This document shows positions 1 through 8,843 of a stretch of DNA of 39,826 nt, in pieces; the first letter of the stretch is position 1; every line of letters starts with the position of its first letter. Position numbers and translations under genes: made by a program. The notes below the pieces were generated by a model. It saw only the letters and a list, made by a program, of their open reading frames with translations, made no database searches and was not told the DNA's origin. The stretch is from NCBI GenBank assembly GCA_002691385.1, contig NZHT01000028.1, positions 1 through 39,826 on the forward strand. Reading direction: 5' to 3'. The stretch comes from Flammeovirgaceae bacterium. GTDB lineage: Bacteria; Bacteroidota; Bacteroidia; Cytophagales; Cyclobacteriaceae.

Positions 1-1845
<1,845 letters not shown>

Positions 1846-1918
1846 TTAATGTTAACAGAAAGTAAGCTTAAGGCTTTAATTGATTTGAAAGTATTTATTT
1901 ACGTAAGTTTTAATCTTT

Positions 1919-1944
1919 TTAATGAAAAAATATTTTTTCATTAA
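1919..1944. promoter_or_regulatory. 26-bp perfect palindrome between katG and oxyR
   Basis: Arm TTAATGAAAAAA (1919-1930) and its exact reverse complement (1933-1944) flank a central TA. It lies in the divergent katG/oxyR intergenic region, about 92 bp upstream of the katG start. It could be a regulator site or an AT-rich hairpin in the katG leader. The function is inferred from position only; the symmetry is read directly. Confidence 0.45.
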
Positions 1945-1996
1945 TTTAATTACTTTTTTCTAGAAACTAACGACATAGAAGATTAAATCTTGTTTG

Positions 1997-2004
1997 CAAA
2001 TATA
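1997..2004 (-). promoter_or_regulatory. Possible -7 promoter element for katG
   Basis: The minus strand reads TATATTTG, a match to the Bacteroidota -7 consensus TAnnTTTG. It points toward katG, whose ATG lies about 170 nt downstream, so the leader would be long. No TTG was found at the expected -33 spacing. It is tentative. Confidence 0.3.
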
Positions 2005-2014
2005 GCTTTAAATA

Positions 2015-2065
2015 ATTATCTATAAAAACTATATTTTTGATATATACATCTATTTTATAGATAAT
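2015..2065. promoter_or_regulatory. Long inverted repeat, likely OxyR-type operator
   Basis: Two perfect 13-bp arms, ATTATCTATAAAA (2015-2027) and its reverse complement (2053-2065), are separated by 25 nt. Within and between them are CTAT at 2020, 2029 and 2050 and ATAG at 2057. OxyR of other bacteria contacts ATAG/CTAT elements spaced about one helical turn apart, as a tetramer. The site ends 18 bp before the oxyR start codon and so could serve autoregulation and katG activation. The binding claim is inference. Confidence 0.5.
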
Positions 2066-2070
2066 ATTAT

Positions 2071-2078
2071 TATTTTTG
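2071..2078 (+). promoter_or_regulatory. -7 promoter element of oxyR, near-leaderless
   Basis: TATTTTTG matches TAnnTTTG exactly and ends 5 nt before the oxyR ATG, so transcription should begin at or next to the start codon. No TTG lies at the usual -33 spacing. A second match (2032-2039) lies inside the inverted repeat and would give a leader of about 40 nt. Confidence 0.5.
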
Positions 2079-2083
2079 AATCT

Positions 2084-3022
2084 ATGAATATTCAACAATT
2101 CAAATATGTTTTGGCTGTGATGGAGTTAAAGCATTTTGAAACGGCAGCAGATGCTTGTTTTGTGGCTCAATCTACTCTGAGTACGATGATCAATAAGTTT
2201 GAAGATGAGATTGGTGTTAAAATATTCAACAGAAAAACCAAGCCTGTTTCCATTACTGCAGAAGGGTCTCAAATTATCAATCGCTTACGTATCATTCAAA
2301 AGGAAATAGATGCACTAAATAATGTCATACAGGAATTGAAAGGAGAATTGATAGGAGAGCTTCGCATTGGTATCATACCTACAATAGCGCCAGACTTATT
2401 GCCTTTATTCTTGTCAAAATTTGCCAATAATTTTCCTAAAATTAAAATGATTGTTCAAGAATTGACAACTCTTGAAATTCAAAAATCATTAAAAAATAGA
2501 ATGCTCGATGTAGGCATCCTGGCCATTCCATTGGATGATGATGAATTGGTAGAATTAAATTTATATTCAGAGCCTTTTTTATTTTATGATTGTAGTAATC
2601 AAAAGTTAAAAGCTAGTATGGCTATTCAAGAATTAAATTATTCAAAACTTTGGTTATTGGAAGAGGGTCATTGCTTACGCACTCAAGTACAAAATATATG
2701 TGAATTGTCAGATAAGAGTCAAAAAAAGGATGTTAATATTGAATTTAAGGCAGGTTCACTAGATAGTTTGTTGCGTTTTACTAAGGCAAGTAAGGGGGTA
2801 ACAATATTGCCTTATTTGGCCTCACTTGCATTGTCAAAATCAGAGCAAAAAAAACTGATACCTTTTAAGTTCCCAACACCTGTCCGTTCTATCGGATTAG
2901 TTACACACAAACATTTTGTCAAAAAGCAATTACTGAATCAATTGCAAGTTACGATTCAGAAAGTTATTTCATCTCTCATCTCACCTAGTCCTTGCAATAA
3001 GCATTTCAAGCCGTTATCATAA
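2084..3022 (+). CDS. oxyR: LysR-family peroxide sensor OxyR
   Basis: Transcription regulator of 312 residues that senses hydrogen peroxide. Residues 1-60 form the LysR winged helix-turn-helix (AADACFVAQSTLSTMINKFE), followed by a linker helix and a substrate-binding-like regulatory domain from about 90. Cys197 and Cys206 lie in GHCLRTQVQNIC with the same spacing of nine as Cys199/Cys208 of E. coli OxyR, and the flanking LLEEGHCLR is also OxyR-like. These are the residues that form the regulatory disulfide, so this is OxyR rather than a generic LysR protein. It is divergent from katG, the classic target. The ATG lies directly behind a -7 box. The C-terminal tail (about 295-312) has no clear counterpart. 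Confidence 0.93.
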   Translation: MNIQQFKYVLAVMELKHFETAADACFVAQSTLSTMINKFEDEIGVKIFNRKTKPVSITAEGSQIINRLRIIQKEIDALNNVIQELKGELIGELRIGIIPTIAPDLLPLFLSKFANNFPKIKMIVQELTTLEIQKSLKNRMLDVGILAIPLDDDELVELNLYSEPFLFYDCSNQKLKASMAIQELNYSKLWLLEEGHCLRTQVQNICELSDKSQKKDVNIEFKAGSLDSLLRFTKASKGVTILPYLASLALSKSEQKKLIPFKFPTPVRSIGLVTHKHFVKKQLLNQLQVTIQKVISSLISPSPCNKHFKPLS

Positions 3023-3078
3023 TATTTTGGAAATACTTAAATACTTTAAAAGACCTTATCTGATTATTTTCTTTATAA

Positions 3079-3318
3079 TTATAAGACGCAGGCACCAGTT
3101 GTCCAAGAGGGTACACCAGCTGCCCGGGCTGTACACTCATTGCCATAGGTTTCCAGATTACAACCGCAAACAGGTTGGTATTCTTTTGTGCAGGCGATAT
3201 CTTTCGGGGAAACAAGCAAGCAATCATCTTCTGGATCTGTCTTACCCTGATGGAGACAGGCACTCCATAGAATTGTTGAAGTAATTAATGAGTTGTAAAG
3301 ATGTTTTTTTAAATCCAT
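3079..3318 (-). CDS. Small Kazal-domain lipoprotein or secreted protein
   Basis: Exported protein of 79 residues. A short hydrophobic leader ends at Cys21 (ILWSAC), a plausible but not textbook lipobox because Trp occupies position -3. The rest is a single Kazal-type domain with Cys33, 43, 51, 53, 62 and 77 and the hallmark PVCGCNLETYGNEC and GVPSWTTGAC segments. Such domains inhibit serine proteases in animals; in Bacteroidota they are common on small envelope proteins whose targets are mostly unknown. It is the last gene of the HMA/barrel/Kazal cassette, starting 9 bp after the barrel gene's stop. It converges on oxyR. The domain call is firm; inhibitor activity is not shown. Confidence 0.85.
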   Translation of the reverse strand: MDLKKHLYNSLITSTILWSACLHQGKTDPEDDCLLVSPKDIACTKEYQPVCGCNLETYGNECTARAAGVPSWTTGACVL

Positions 3319-3327
3319 GAATTTATA

Positions 3328-4308
3328 TTATTTAAGTCTTTTTAGCGAATAAAAATAGCGCTGGATACTCACCATGACAATGGGATAAAAGCGAGCGTAA
3401 GAGGTATTTAAGATGTTCGTTCCTGCCGAAAGGTCAATTCTGAGATTAGAAGAGATCACTTTTTGTATTCCCGGGTGAATTTCTATATAATACCCGCTTG
3501 TAAGAGCATCGGTTTGAACTTCTAAGTTAGATCCGTCTTGAGAAACCACGGCAGTTTCGTATGATTTTCCATTGAACTCCAGATAGATATTCCAATTCGC
3601 TTGATCATAACTGCTATATTTTTTTGGATAAAGTAAATATCCAAAGGATAAATTATATTCAAGGGATCGACCATATTCAATAGTTGTATTTGTCATGGCC
3701 ACACTTCCGGTAAATAAGGGTATGTCTTCGCTGTACTTGCCGGGAATAGTAAAACCAGTGGTCAGTGAAACGGCGAATCTTTTTTTAAGATATGTGGCGA
3801 TAAGACCCCCTCCATAACCTTTCGTATCGTCAAGAAGATTAGGTTCAGCTTCATCATGGGCATTTGAAACATTGGACCATTGACCGAAGGTAGCCATTCT
3901 GAAATGTTCATTTGCGTCATCAAATGTTAAGAATCGATATTTGGCGTAAAAGTGAAATCCATTAAATCTCAGTGGATACATTACTCCTTTCTGCGATTGT
4001 TGAGGATAATAAATAGTTTGACTACCCGCATGTTTGTGAGTGATTAAATCACTGGGTAGATTTACTCCATGATGGTTGGAAAAAGAGGTAGTTAGGTAGA
4101 GTGAAAGTCTAGGTGTTACGCCGTACATCCATCTAAGGGCAAACATATTTCTTCGAATGTTTATTTCGTTAAATGAGTTGCCAAATAACCGTACTCCCAA
4201 AACCCTTTTGGGAGTACTGCTTGCAGATTCATTGTGAATAAATAATTCTTGAGCAGATGCAAGATGTAGACTAAAGAAAAAGAAAATGATCCTAAAGGTA
4301 ATTTTCAT
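3328..4308 (-). CDS. Predicted outer-membrane beta-barrel protein
   Basis: Protein of 326 residues with a clear signal peptide (MKITFRIIFFFFSLHLASAQ). The mature part alternates polar and aromatic or aliphatic residues in short segments separated by glycine and asparagine turns, as in outer-membrane barrels, and ends in IQRYFYSLKRLK. Segments such as NMFALRWMYGVTPRLSLYLT and GYGGGLIATYLKKRFAVSLT are typical transmembrane strands. No named family is certain; it resembles the broad transporter/phenol meta-pathway-like barrel group. Its ATG overlaps the HMA gene's TGA by 4 nt, so the two are translationally coupled, which suggests a role in metal handling at the outer membrane (inference). Confidence 0.75.
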   Translation of the reverse strand: MKITFRIIFFFFSLHLASAQELFIHNESASSTPKRVLGVRLFGNSFNEINIRRNMFALRWMYGVTPRLSLYLTTSFSNHHGVNLPSDLITHKHAGSQTIYYPQQSQKGVMYPLRFNGFHFYAKYRFLTFDDANEHFRMATFGQWSNVSNAHDEAEPNLLDDTKGYGGGLIATYLKKRFAVSLTTGFTIPGKYSEDIPLFTGSVAMTNTTIEYGRSLEYNLSFGYLLYPKKYSSYDQANWNIYLEFNGKSYETAVVSQDGSNLEVQTDALTSGYYIEIHPGIQKVISSNLRIDLSAGTNILNTSYARFYPIVMVSIQRYFYSLKRLK

Positions 4309-4826
4309 AAGGTCACAAAATAATGCTCATTTTGATTACATATCTTGTTTTTGGCTTCTGAAAGTTGAGTCTTCCATTTTTTCATTTCACTTCGAGATAG
4401 GAAATTTTTGCCGATAAACTTCAAGATCATTTCTCCTTTCAATTTAGGTTGTTTTACATCTATAAACTGATAAGCTTCATATTCATAATTCCAGCAATTA
4501 TCGGTATCGATTGGGTGTTCTTTAAAATCAAATGAGGCATTTAAATAAGCTACCGAAAATCCTGCATCTATTACTGCTTGTGCGACTTTATCGATAGACA
4601 CATATGCCCCTTCATTGAAGAATATTTCACTGCGATTGTTGTTTAAATCCATTACGACCCGGTTAATAAAATCTAATTTTACTAGACTCATTTCTACCGA
4701 TCTAGAACACATCGAACAAGTAAGTCCATCGATACCCATTTCTACTGACTTGAATTGGCATTGAACAATCCAAGGTAAAAAGATGACCGACCAAAAAATG
4801 ATATATCTAAGAATGCATTTTTTCAT
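4305..4826 (-). CDS. Exported heavy-metal-associated (HMA) domain protein
   Basis: Protein of 173 residues. The N-terminal hydrophobic segment (about 5-22) is a signal sequence ending WIVQCQF. It is followed by an HMA fold (about 27-97) with the metal-binding GLTCSMCSRSVE, Cys37 and Cys40. HMA domains of P-type ATPases and chaperones bind Cu(I), Hg(II), Zn(II) or similar soft metals, but those are mostly cytosolic; here the domain is exported. The C-terminal 75 residues, with Cys111 and Cys163, are unfamiliar. I chose ATG 4826 over an upstream TTG (4868), because the longer form would put 14 polar residues before the signal sequence. It is first in the cassette and coupled to the barrel gene by ATGA. 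Confidence 0.85.
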   Translation of the reverse strand: MKKCILRYIIFWSVIFLPWIVQCQFKSVEMGIDGLTCSMCSRSVEMSLVKLDFINRVVMDLNNNRSEIFFNEGAYVSIDKVAQAVIDAGFSVAYLNASFDFKEHPIDTDNCWNYEYEAYQFIDVKQPKLKGEMILKFIGKNFLSRSEMKKWKTQLSEAKNKICNQNEHYFVTL

Positions 4827-4841
4827 AATTCTTATTGTGAA

Positions 4842-4862
4842 ATTAATAGTGGATCTATTAAT
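4842..4862. promoter_or_regulatory. Inverted repeat upstream of the HMA gene
   Basis: ATTAATAG (4842-4849) and CTATTAAT (4855-4862) are perfect 8-bp arms around 5 nt, about 15 bp upstream of the HMA start. The position fits an operator or the 5' leader of the HMA cassette. The same CTATTAAT core recurs near 39614-39651. Confidence 0.45.
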
Positions 4863-4866
4863 ACTC

Positions 4867-4892
4867 AAGTAATCTTCGATTAATGATTACTT
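4867..4892. promoter_or_regulatory. Second inverted repeat in the HMA/sORF divergent region
   Basis: AAGTAATC (4867-4874) and GATTACTT (4885-4892) are perfect 8-bp arms with a 10-nt spacer, about one helical turn. This is the geometry of a dimeric repressor or activator site. It lies 41 bp upstream of the HMA start and 58 bp upstream of the divergent small gene at 4951. The regulator is unknown. Confidence 0.5.
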
Positions 4893-4950
4893 AAATTTTT
4901 TTTTACTAAACTTTTATTAATTTTAAATCAAGGAAAACTTAAATTCTAAC

Positions 4951-5124
4951 GTGACAAAAAAAATTGCTTATATCTCGGGTGCATTATTTAGTTCATTGAC
5001 TTTGTTGTCTGTTCTTTTCAAAACATTACACCTTCAAGGAGCTACTTTCTTACTAATAGCAGGACTCATGGGATTAGCCCTAGTTTTCATTCCTGCTTTT
5101 TCGCTTTATAAATATTTTCAGTGA
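4951..5124 (+). CDS. Small two-helix membrane protein (57 aa, GTG start)
   Basis: GTG at 4951 opens a 57-codon frame ending at TGA 5122-5124. The product begins MTKKIAYISGALFSSLTLL, has two hydrophobic segments (about 6-24 and 31-52), and has a middle section FKTLHLQGATFLLIAGLMG. The FKxLHxxGAxxLLxxG pattern recurs, as I remember it, in small Bacteroidota membrane proteins and resembles the N-terminal region of GldL-like proteins; this relation is from memory and not checked. An in-frame TAA at 4924 limits upstream extension and GTG is the only reasonable start. It is divergent from the HMA cassette and may share its control region. Function unknown. Confidence 0.6.
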   Translation: MTKKIAYISGALFSSLTLLSVLFKTLHLQGATFLLIAGLMGLALVFIPAFSLYKYFQ

Positions 5125-5199
5125 GTTGAACCTTAAGCACAATCATTTACTTTGTTTGGAATAGTATTTGTCCAAGGTGATAAGTCGTATTGATAAGGC

Positions 5200-5667
5200 T
5201 TAAGACAAGTGTTTTTCTTTAAGCTTCAAAATCAGGCCTTCAATGGAGCGATTTAAAATTCTATAGACGGTTTCGAATCCATCATTTTGCCCAAAGTAGG
5301 GATCGGGGACATCACTGTTTTTATCTACGGGGTCAAAATATCTCATTTTCATTAGCATTGCACTAATGGGCTTCATGTTTTGTAAGTGTACAAAGTTTTG
5401 ATGATCCATAGCAATCAGATAATTATAGTTGTTGATATCTGAATAATTTACTTGATGGGCTTGATGCTCAAATAAAATACCATGGCTTTTTAATGTAGAC
5501 AGTGTTCGAGGATCGGGCGGGGCTCCTATATGGTAATCTGTGGTTCCTGCTGAGAAAACCTCAAAATGGTTAGTGAGATGAGTTCCATTTATTTGATGTT
5601 CAAAAATGGCTTGGGCCATTGGGGAGCGACAAATGTTTCCCAAGCAAACGAATAGTACTTTAATCAT
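5200..5667 (-). CDS. Low-molecular-weight protein-tyrosine phosphatase
   Basis: Cytoplasmic phosphatase of 155 residues, the usual length for the family. The P-loop is VCLGNICRSPMA with nucleophile Cys8, backup Cys13 and phosphate-binding Arg14. The general acid is Asp122 in DVPDPYFG. In other bacteria such enzymes dephosphorylate tyrosine kinases of polysaccharide export or arginine-phosphorylated proteins; no partner kinase is visible nearby, so the substrate is open. It stands alone on the minus strand and converges on the small gene at 4951-5124. Confidence 0.95.
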   Translation of the reverse strand: MIKVLFVCLGNICRSPMAQAIFEHQINGTHLTNHFEVFSAGTTDYHIGAPPDPRTLSTLKSHGILFEHQAHQVNYSDINNYNYLIAMDHQNFVHLQNMKPISAMLMKMRYFDPVDKNSDVPDPYFGQNDGFETVYRILNRSIEGLILKLKEKHLS

Positions 5668-5785
5668 TACTACTTAAATATATATGAAACAACTAGATTG
5701 ATCGATTAAAATTTGAAAATAATTACAATTAAATAATATCAATATTGCTTCTTGAGTTGATTTTATTTGTGTTTTTTTGTTGGAG

Positions 5786-6262
5786 ATGACAGCAAAGGAA
5801 CGATTATTTTTTAATGCCGTAAGATCAGGTGATCTAGCCATTGTAAAAAAGCAGCTTTCCGAGCAACCGGAGTTGATATACGTCACAGACGACAGAGGTT
5901 CTAGTCCTTTGATATTGGCTTCTTATTACGATCACATAGATTTAACTGAGACCTTGATTCAAGCAGGAGCTCATGTTAATTTCAAAGATGCTTCGGGCAA
6001 TACCGCCTTAATGGGAGTTTGTTTTAAAAGTGTTGTTGAATTGGCCGAATTATTGATCAAAGAGGGAGCGGATGTAAATATTACCAATAGCACGGGCGCT
6101 TCTGCACTAATATTTGCAGCCATGTTCAACAGAAAAGATATGGTTAAGCTGTTATTAGAAAATAAAGCAGATAAAACAATTCAAGATAATAAAGGTATGA
6201 CTGCACTTAGTCATGCTGAAATGAAAAAAGCCTCGGAAATAGTCAAATTACTTCAGACTTGA
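5786..6262 (+). CDS. Ankyrin-repeat protein
   Basis: Protein of 158 residues made almost wholly of ankyrin repeats: about four units (4-33, 37-69, 70-101, 103-135) and a partial one at the end. The consensus is visible in DRGSSPLILASYYDHIDLTETLIQAG and NSTGASALIFAAMF. There is no signal peptide. Ankyrin stacks bind other proteins and the partner cannot be read from sequence. I used ATG 5786 rather than the in-frame TTG codons at 5777 and 5780. Some bacteria pair a small ankyrin protein with a catalase gene (Pseudomonas ankB/katB), but here katG is nearly 4 kb away, so the link is weak. Confidence 0.85.
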   Translation: MTAKERLFFNAVRSGDLAIVKKQLSEQPELIYVTDDRGSSPLILASYYDHIDLTETLIQAGAHVNFKDASGNTALMGVCFKSVVELAELLIKEGADVNITNSTGASALIFAAMFNRKDMVKLLLENKADKTIQDNKGMTALSHAEMKKASEIVKLLQT

Positions 6263-6368
6263 ATCTTAATATTAACGTGCGTATTTTTTCATTTTTGTTT
6301 TTATCAGCTAAAAAACTTCAAGTAGAGATTTTCTTCAACGTAATTTTTGTTCTAGCTTCGTTGCTGAA

Positions 6369-7613
6369 GTGAAATTATTATACGACTTAAGCGTACATAT
6401 TTATTTTGCCTTATTGAGGTGTATATCTCCTTTCAGTGATAAGGCCGCTGCATTTCTTTTGGGACGCAAGCATTCCTTTTGGCTTGAGATTCCTGAAAAA
6501 AAACCTGAAACTAATAGATATTGGTTTCATGTGGCATCCCTAGGAGAGTTTGAGCAATGCCGACCCGTTATAGAGGCTCTTAAAAAAGAGCAACTTTCCA
6601 GTGAAATTGTATTGACTTTTTTTTCACCTTCTGGGTATGAAGTTCAAAAAAATTATGTGGAAGCTGATTGGATCGGATATATCCCCAAAGATCAATACAG
6701 CCTGGCTTCCCATTTTGTCAAGCAAATAGATCCTGATCAGGCTATTTTTGTGAAATATGAATTCTGGCTAAATCACCTTCAGGCTTGCTTTGATCTTCAA
6801 GTACCGGTTGTTTTCTTTTCAGTTATTTTCAGGACTAATCATGTGTATTTTGGGATTGCTCGTAAGTTATATAAAAAGTATTTCAGATCGGTTTCTCAAT
6901 TCTTTGTTCAAGACCAGGAATCTGCAGAATTACTACATGGCTTGGGGGTAAGACAGGTTGTTATCGGTGGAGATACGCGTTTTGATCGGGTGATTACTAT
7001 CGCCGAACAAGCCCAGTCTCTTCCCTTAATCGAACGCTTTTTACAGCAAGATAAGGTATGGGTTATGGGCAGTATTTGGCCAGCTGATATGAATATTTTA
7101 TTGTCTTTTATCTTGAATGAAGCATCTAAGGGCACCCAATTTATCTTGGCACCTCACAATATCAGTGCTGAGAGTATTGATTATTTTCAAAATTGCTTTC
7201 CAAAATCGCTTCGCTATTCCCAGATTTCTGATAGGACTGATTTGAAGGAGGCTCGTATCTTGATATTAGATACCATAGGACTTTTGTCAAATACTTATAA
7301 GTATGCCAAGTATGCTTACATAGGAGGTGCATTTGGCGCAGGTTTACACAATACGATTGAAGCAACTGTGTGTGGGATTCCCGTTTTTTTTGGTCGCAGT
7401 TCGAAAAATTTTAAATTTAAAGAATGCCAAGAATTGATGGTAGCAGGGGCGGCTTTTGATTTTAATAATATTTCTGATTTTATGTCAAATCTTGAACTAC
7501 TTAATTCAGATGCTGCAAATTATCAAAAAGCTGCCGATGCTGCATTTGCTTATACGCGCTCCCGACAGGGAGCAGCCGCGCGTATTGTTGCCTATTTAAT
7601 AAAAAAAGTTTAA
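6369..7613 (+). CDS. waaA: 3-deoxy-D-manno-octulosonic acid (Kdo) transferase
   Basis: Glycosyltransferase of 414 residues that adds Kdo from CMP-Kdo to lipid A precursor at the inner face of the cytoplasmic membrane. The N-terminal segment (about 8-30) is the membrane anchor. Glu60 in HVASLGEFEQ is the conserved catalytic base position. The C-terminal GT-B half carries YIGGAFGAGLHNTIEATVCGIPVFFG, the nucleotide-sugar binding region. It starts with GTG; no better ATG exists upstream. Its TAA is followed at once by the GTG of rsgA with zero spacing, so the two are co-transcribed and probably coupled. A near-match to a -7 box (TAATTTTTG, 6341-6349) lies upstream. The gene shows the organism makes Kdo-containing lipopolysaccharide. 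Confidence 0.95.
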   Translation: MKLLYDLSVHIYFALLRCISPFSDKAAAFLLGRKHSFWLEIPEKKPETNRYWFHVASLGEFEQCRPVIEALKKEQLSSEIVLTFFSPSGYEVQKNYVEADWIGYIPKDQYSLASHFVKQIDPDQAIFVKYEFWLNHLQACFDLQVPVVFFSVIFRTNHVYFGIARKLYKKYFRSVSQFFVQDQESAELLHGLGVRQVVIGGDTRFDRVITIAEQAQSLPLIERFLQQDKVWVMGSIWPADMNILLSFILNEASKGTQFILAPHNISAESIDYFQNCFPKSLRYSQISDRTDLKEARILILDTIGLLSNTYKYAKYAYIGGAFGAGLHNTIEATVCGIPVFFGRSSKNFKFKECQELMVAGAAFDFNNISDFMSNLELLNSDAANYQKAADAAFAYTRSRQGAAARIVAYLIKKV

Positions 7614-8525
7614 GTGGACGGAGTCATTATTAAATCAACTGGTTCTTGGTATTCGGTGCGCTTGCGAGATGGAAAAGAAGTGAAGGCTCGACTACCAGGT
7701 AGATTCAAACTCGAGAATAAAAAGATTTCTAATCCGATTGCAGTGGGGGATAAAGTTGAATTGTCTGCTGAGGGTGAAAATTTCATCATTGAGATAATTG
7801 TACCTAGAAAAAACTATATCGTTCGAAAGTCACCCAAAAAGAAATATTTCTCACACATGATCGCAGCTAATATTGATCAAGCTATTTTGATCGCCTCTCA
7901 CAAAAGACCTAGAACTAGTTTGGGTTTCATTGACCGTTTTCTTGTGACGCTAGAAGCTTTTCGAATACCTGGTTACTTATTGATCAACAAGTCTGATCTG
8001 TATTCGAAAAATGAGCAAGCAGCATTGCAAGGTATTATGGATTTGTATGAATCCATCGGATATCAAACGATGATGACTTCATTTATAGAGGAAGTACCTC
8101 ATCGACTAGGAGATTGGCTTCGGGCTAAAACCACATTGCTATCGGGTCATTCTGGAGCAGGAAAATCTACTTTAATCAATCTATTACAACCTAATGCTAA
8201 CCAACAAATAGGAGAAATTTCAGATTTTGCGGACAAAGGTGTGCACACGACTACTTTTGCGGAAATGTTTTCACTCGATATTGATACACATGTTATTGAT
8301 ACTCCGGGAATAAAGGAATTGGGACTGGCAGAAATTAAAGGGGAAGAATTATCTCATTATTTCCCTGAAATTAGGGCGTTGATGGGTCAATGTAAATTCA
8401 ATGATTGTCTGCATATAGATGAGCCCTCATGTGCAGTTCAGGAAGCTGTAGAGTCAGATAAAATTGCTCTAAGTAGATTTGAAAGTTATTTGAGTATGAT
8501 GCAAGAAGGTGATAACAGGAGGTGA
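7614..8525 (+). CDS. rsgA: Ribosome small-subunit GTPase RsgA
   Basis: Circularly permuted GTPase of 303 residues that helps the 30S subunit mature. In order: OB-fold (about 1-65), permuted G domain with NKSD (125-128, G4), GHSGAGKST (178-186, G1/P-loop) and DTPG (229-232, G3), then a zinc knuckle with Cys260, Cys265, His267 and Cys273. The G4-G1-G3 order is diagnostic. Translation starts at a GTG immediately after the waaA stop; the product begins MDGVIIKSTGSWYSVRL, as the family does. It is the last gene of the waaA operon. Confidence 0.96.
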   Translation: MDGVIIKSTGSWYSVRLRDGKEVKARLPGRFKLENKKISNPIAVGDKVELSAEGENFIIEIIVPRKNYIVRKSPKKKYFSHMIAANIDQAILIASHKRPRTSLGFIDRFLVTLEAFRIPGYLLINKSDLYSKNEQAALQGIMDLYESIGYQTMMTSFIEEVPHRLGDWLRAKTTLLSGHSGAGKSTLINLLQPNANQQIGEISDFADKGVHTTTFAEMFSLDIDTHVIDTPGIKELGLAEIKGEELSHYFPEIRALMGQCKFNDCLHIDEPSCAVQEAVESDKIALSRFESYLSMMQEGDNRR

Positions 8526-8843
8526 TGGTTGGAATTAAACTTATGATCAACTTTGTTAATTTGGATGAAATGAATTGAATGAAATTGGATATTATGTTTT
8601 GGTGATTTTTTTTAATATTATGACTGTTTCCTTACCTTTTCATAGCTATCACCTTTCACTAATTCCAAATCGATAGTCAATTGATGTGCTTTCTAATTTT
8701 GAATAATAGTTTACTTCTTCTACCTCATTTCTGTAATTTTTCAATAATGGGTTTTTATTGCAAGAGATGCTTTTATAACATTTAATGTTGAATCTTTTTA
8801 TTTTTAATAATGCGTTGTTTATTTGTTTATTACTTTTTTCTTT
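8526..8843. other. Intergenic stretch without a supported gene
   Basis: These 318 bp between rsgA and the secreted TPR-like gene are very AT-rich. A minus-strand frame over 8649-8885 gives a lysine-rich product without family features and runs into the next gene, so I do not accept it. No clear terminator hairpin or -7 box was found. Confidence 0.5.

Noticed and set aside
4827-4868. TTG start adding 14 residues to the HMA protein
   Set aside because: It would put a polar stretch before the signal sequence and run through the 4842-4862 inverted repeat.
5132-5204. CTTAAGC and GCTTAAG pair between the small membrane gene and the phosphatase
   Set aside because: The arms are 7 bp and about 60 nt apart, too far for a terminator, and likely chance.
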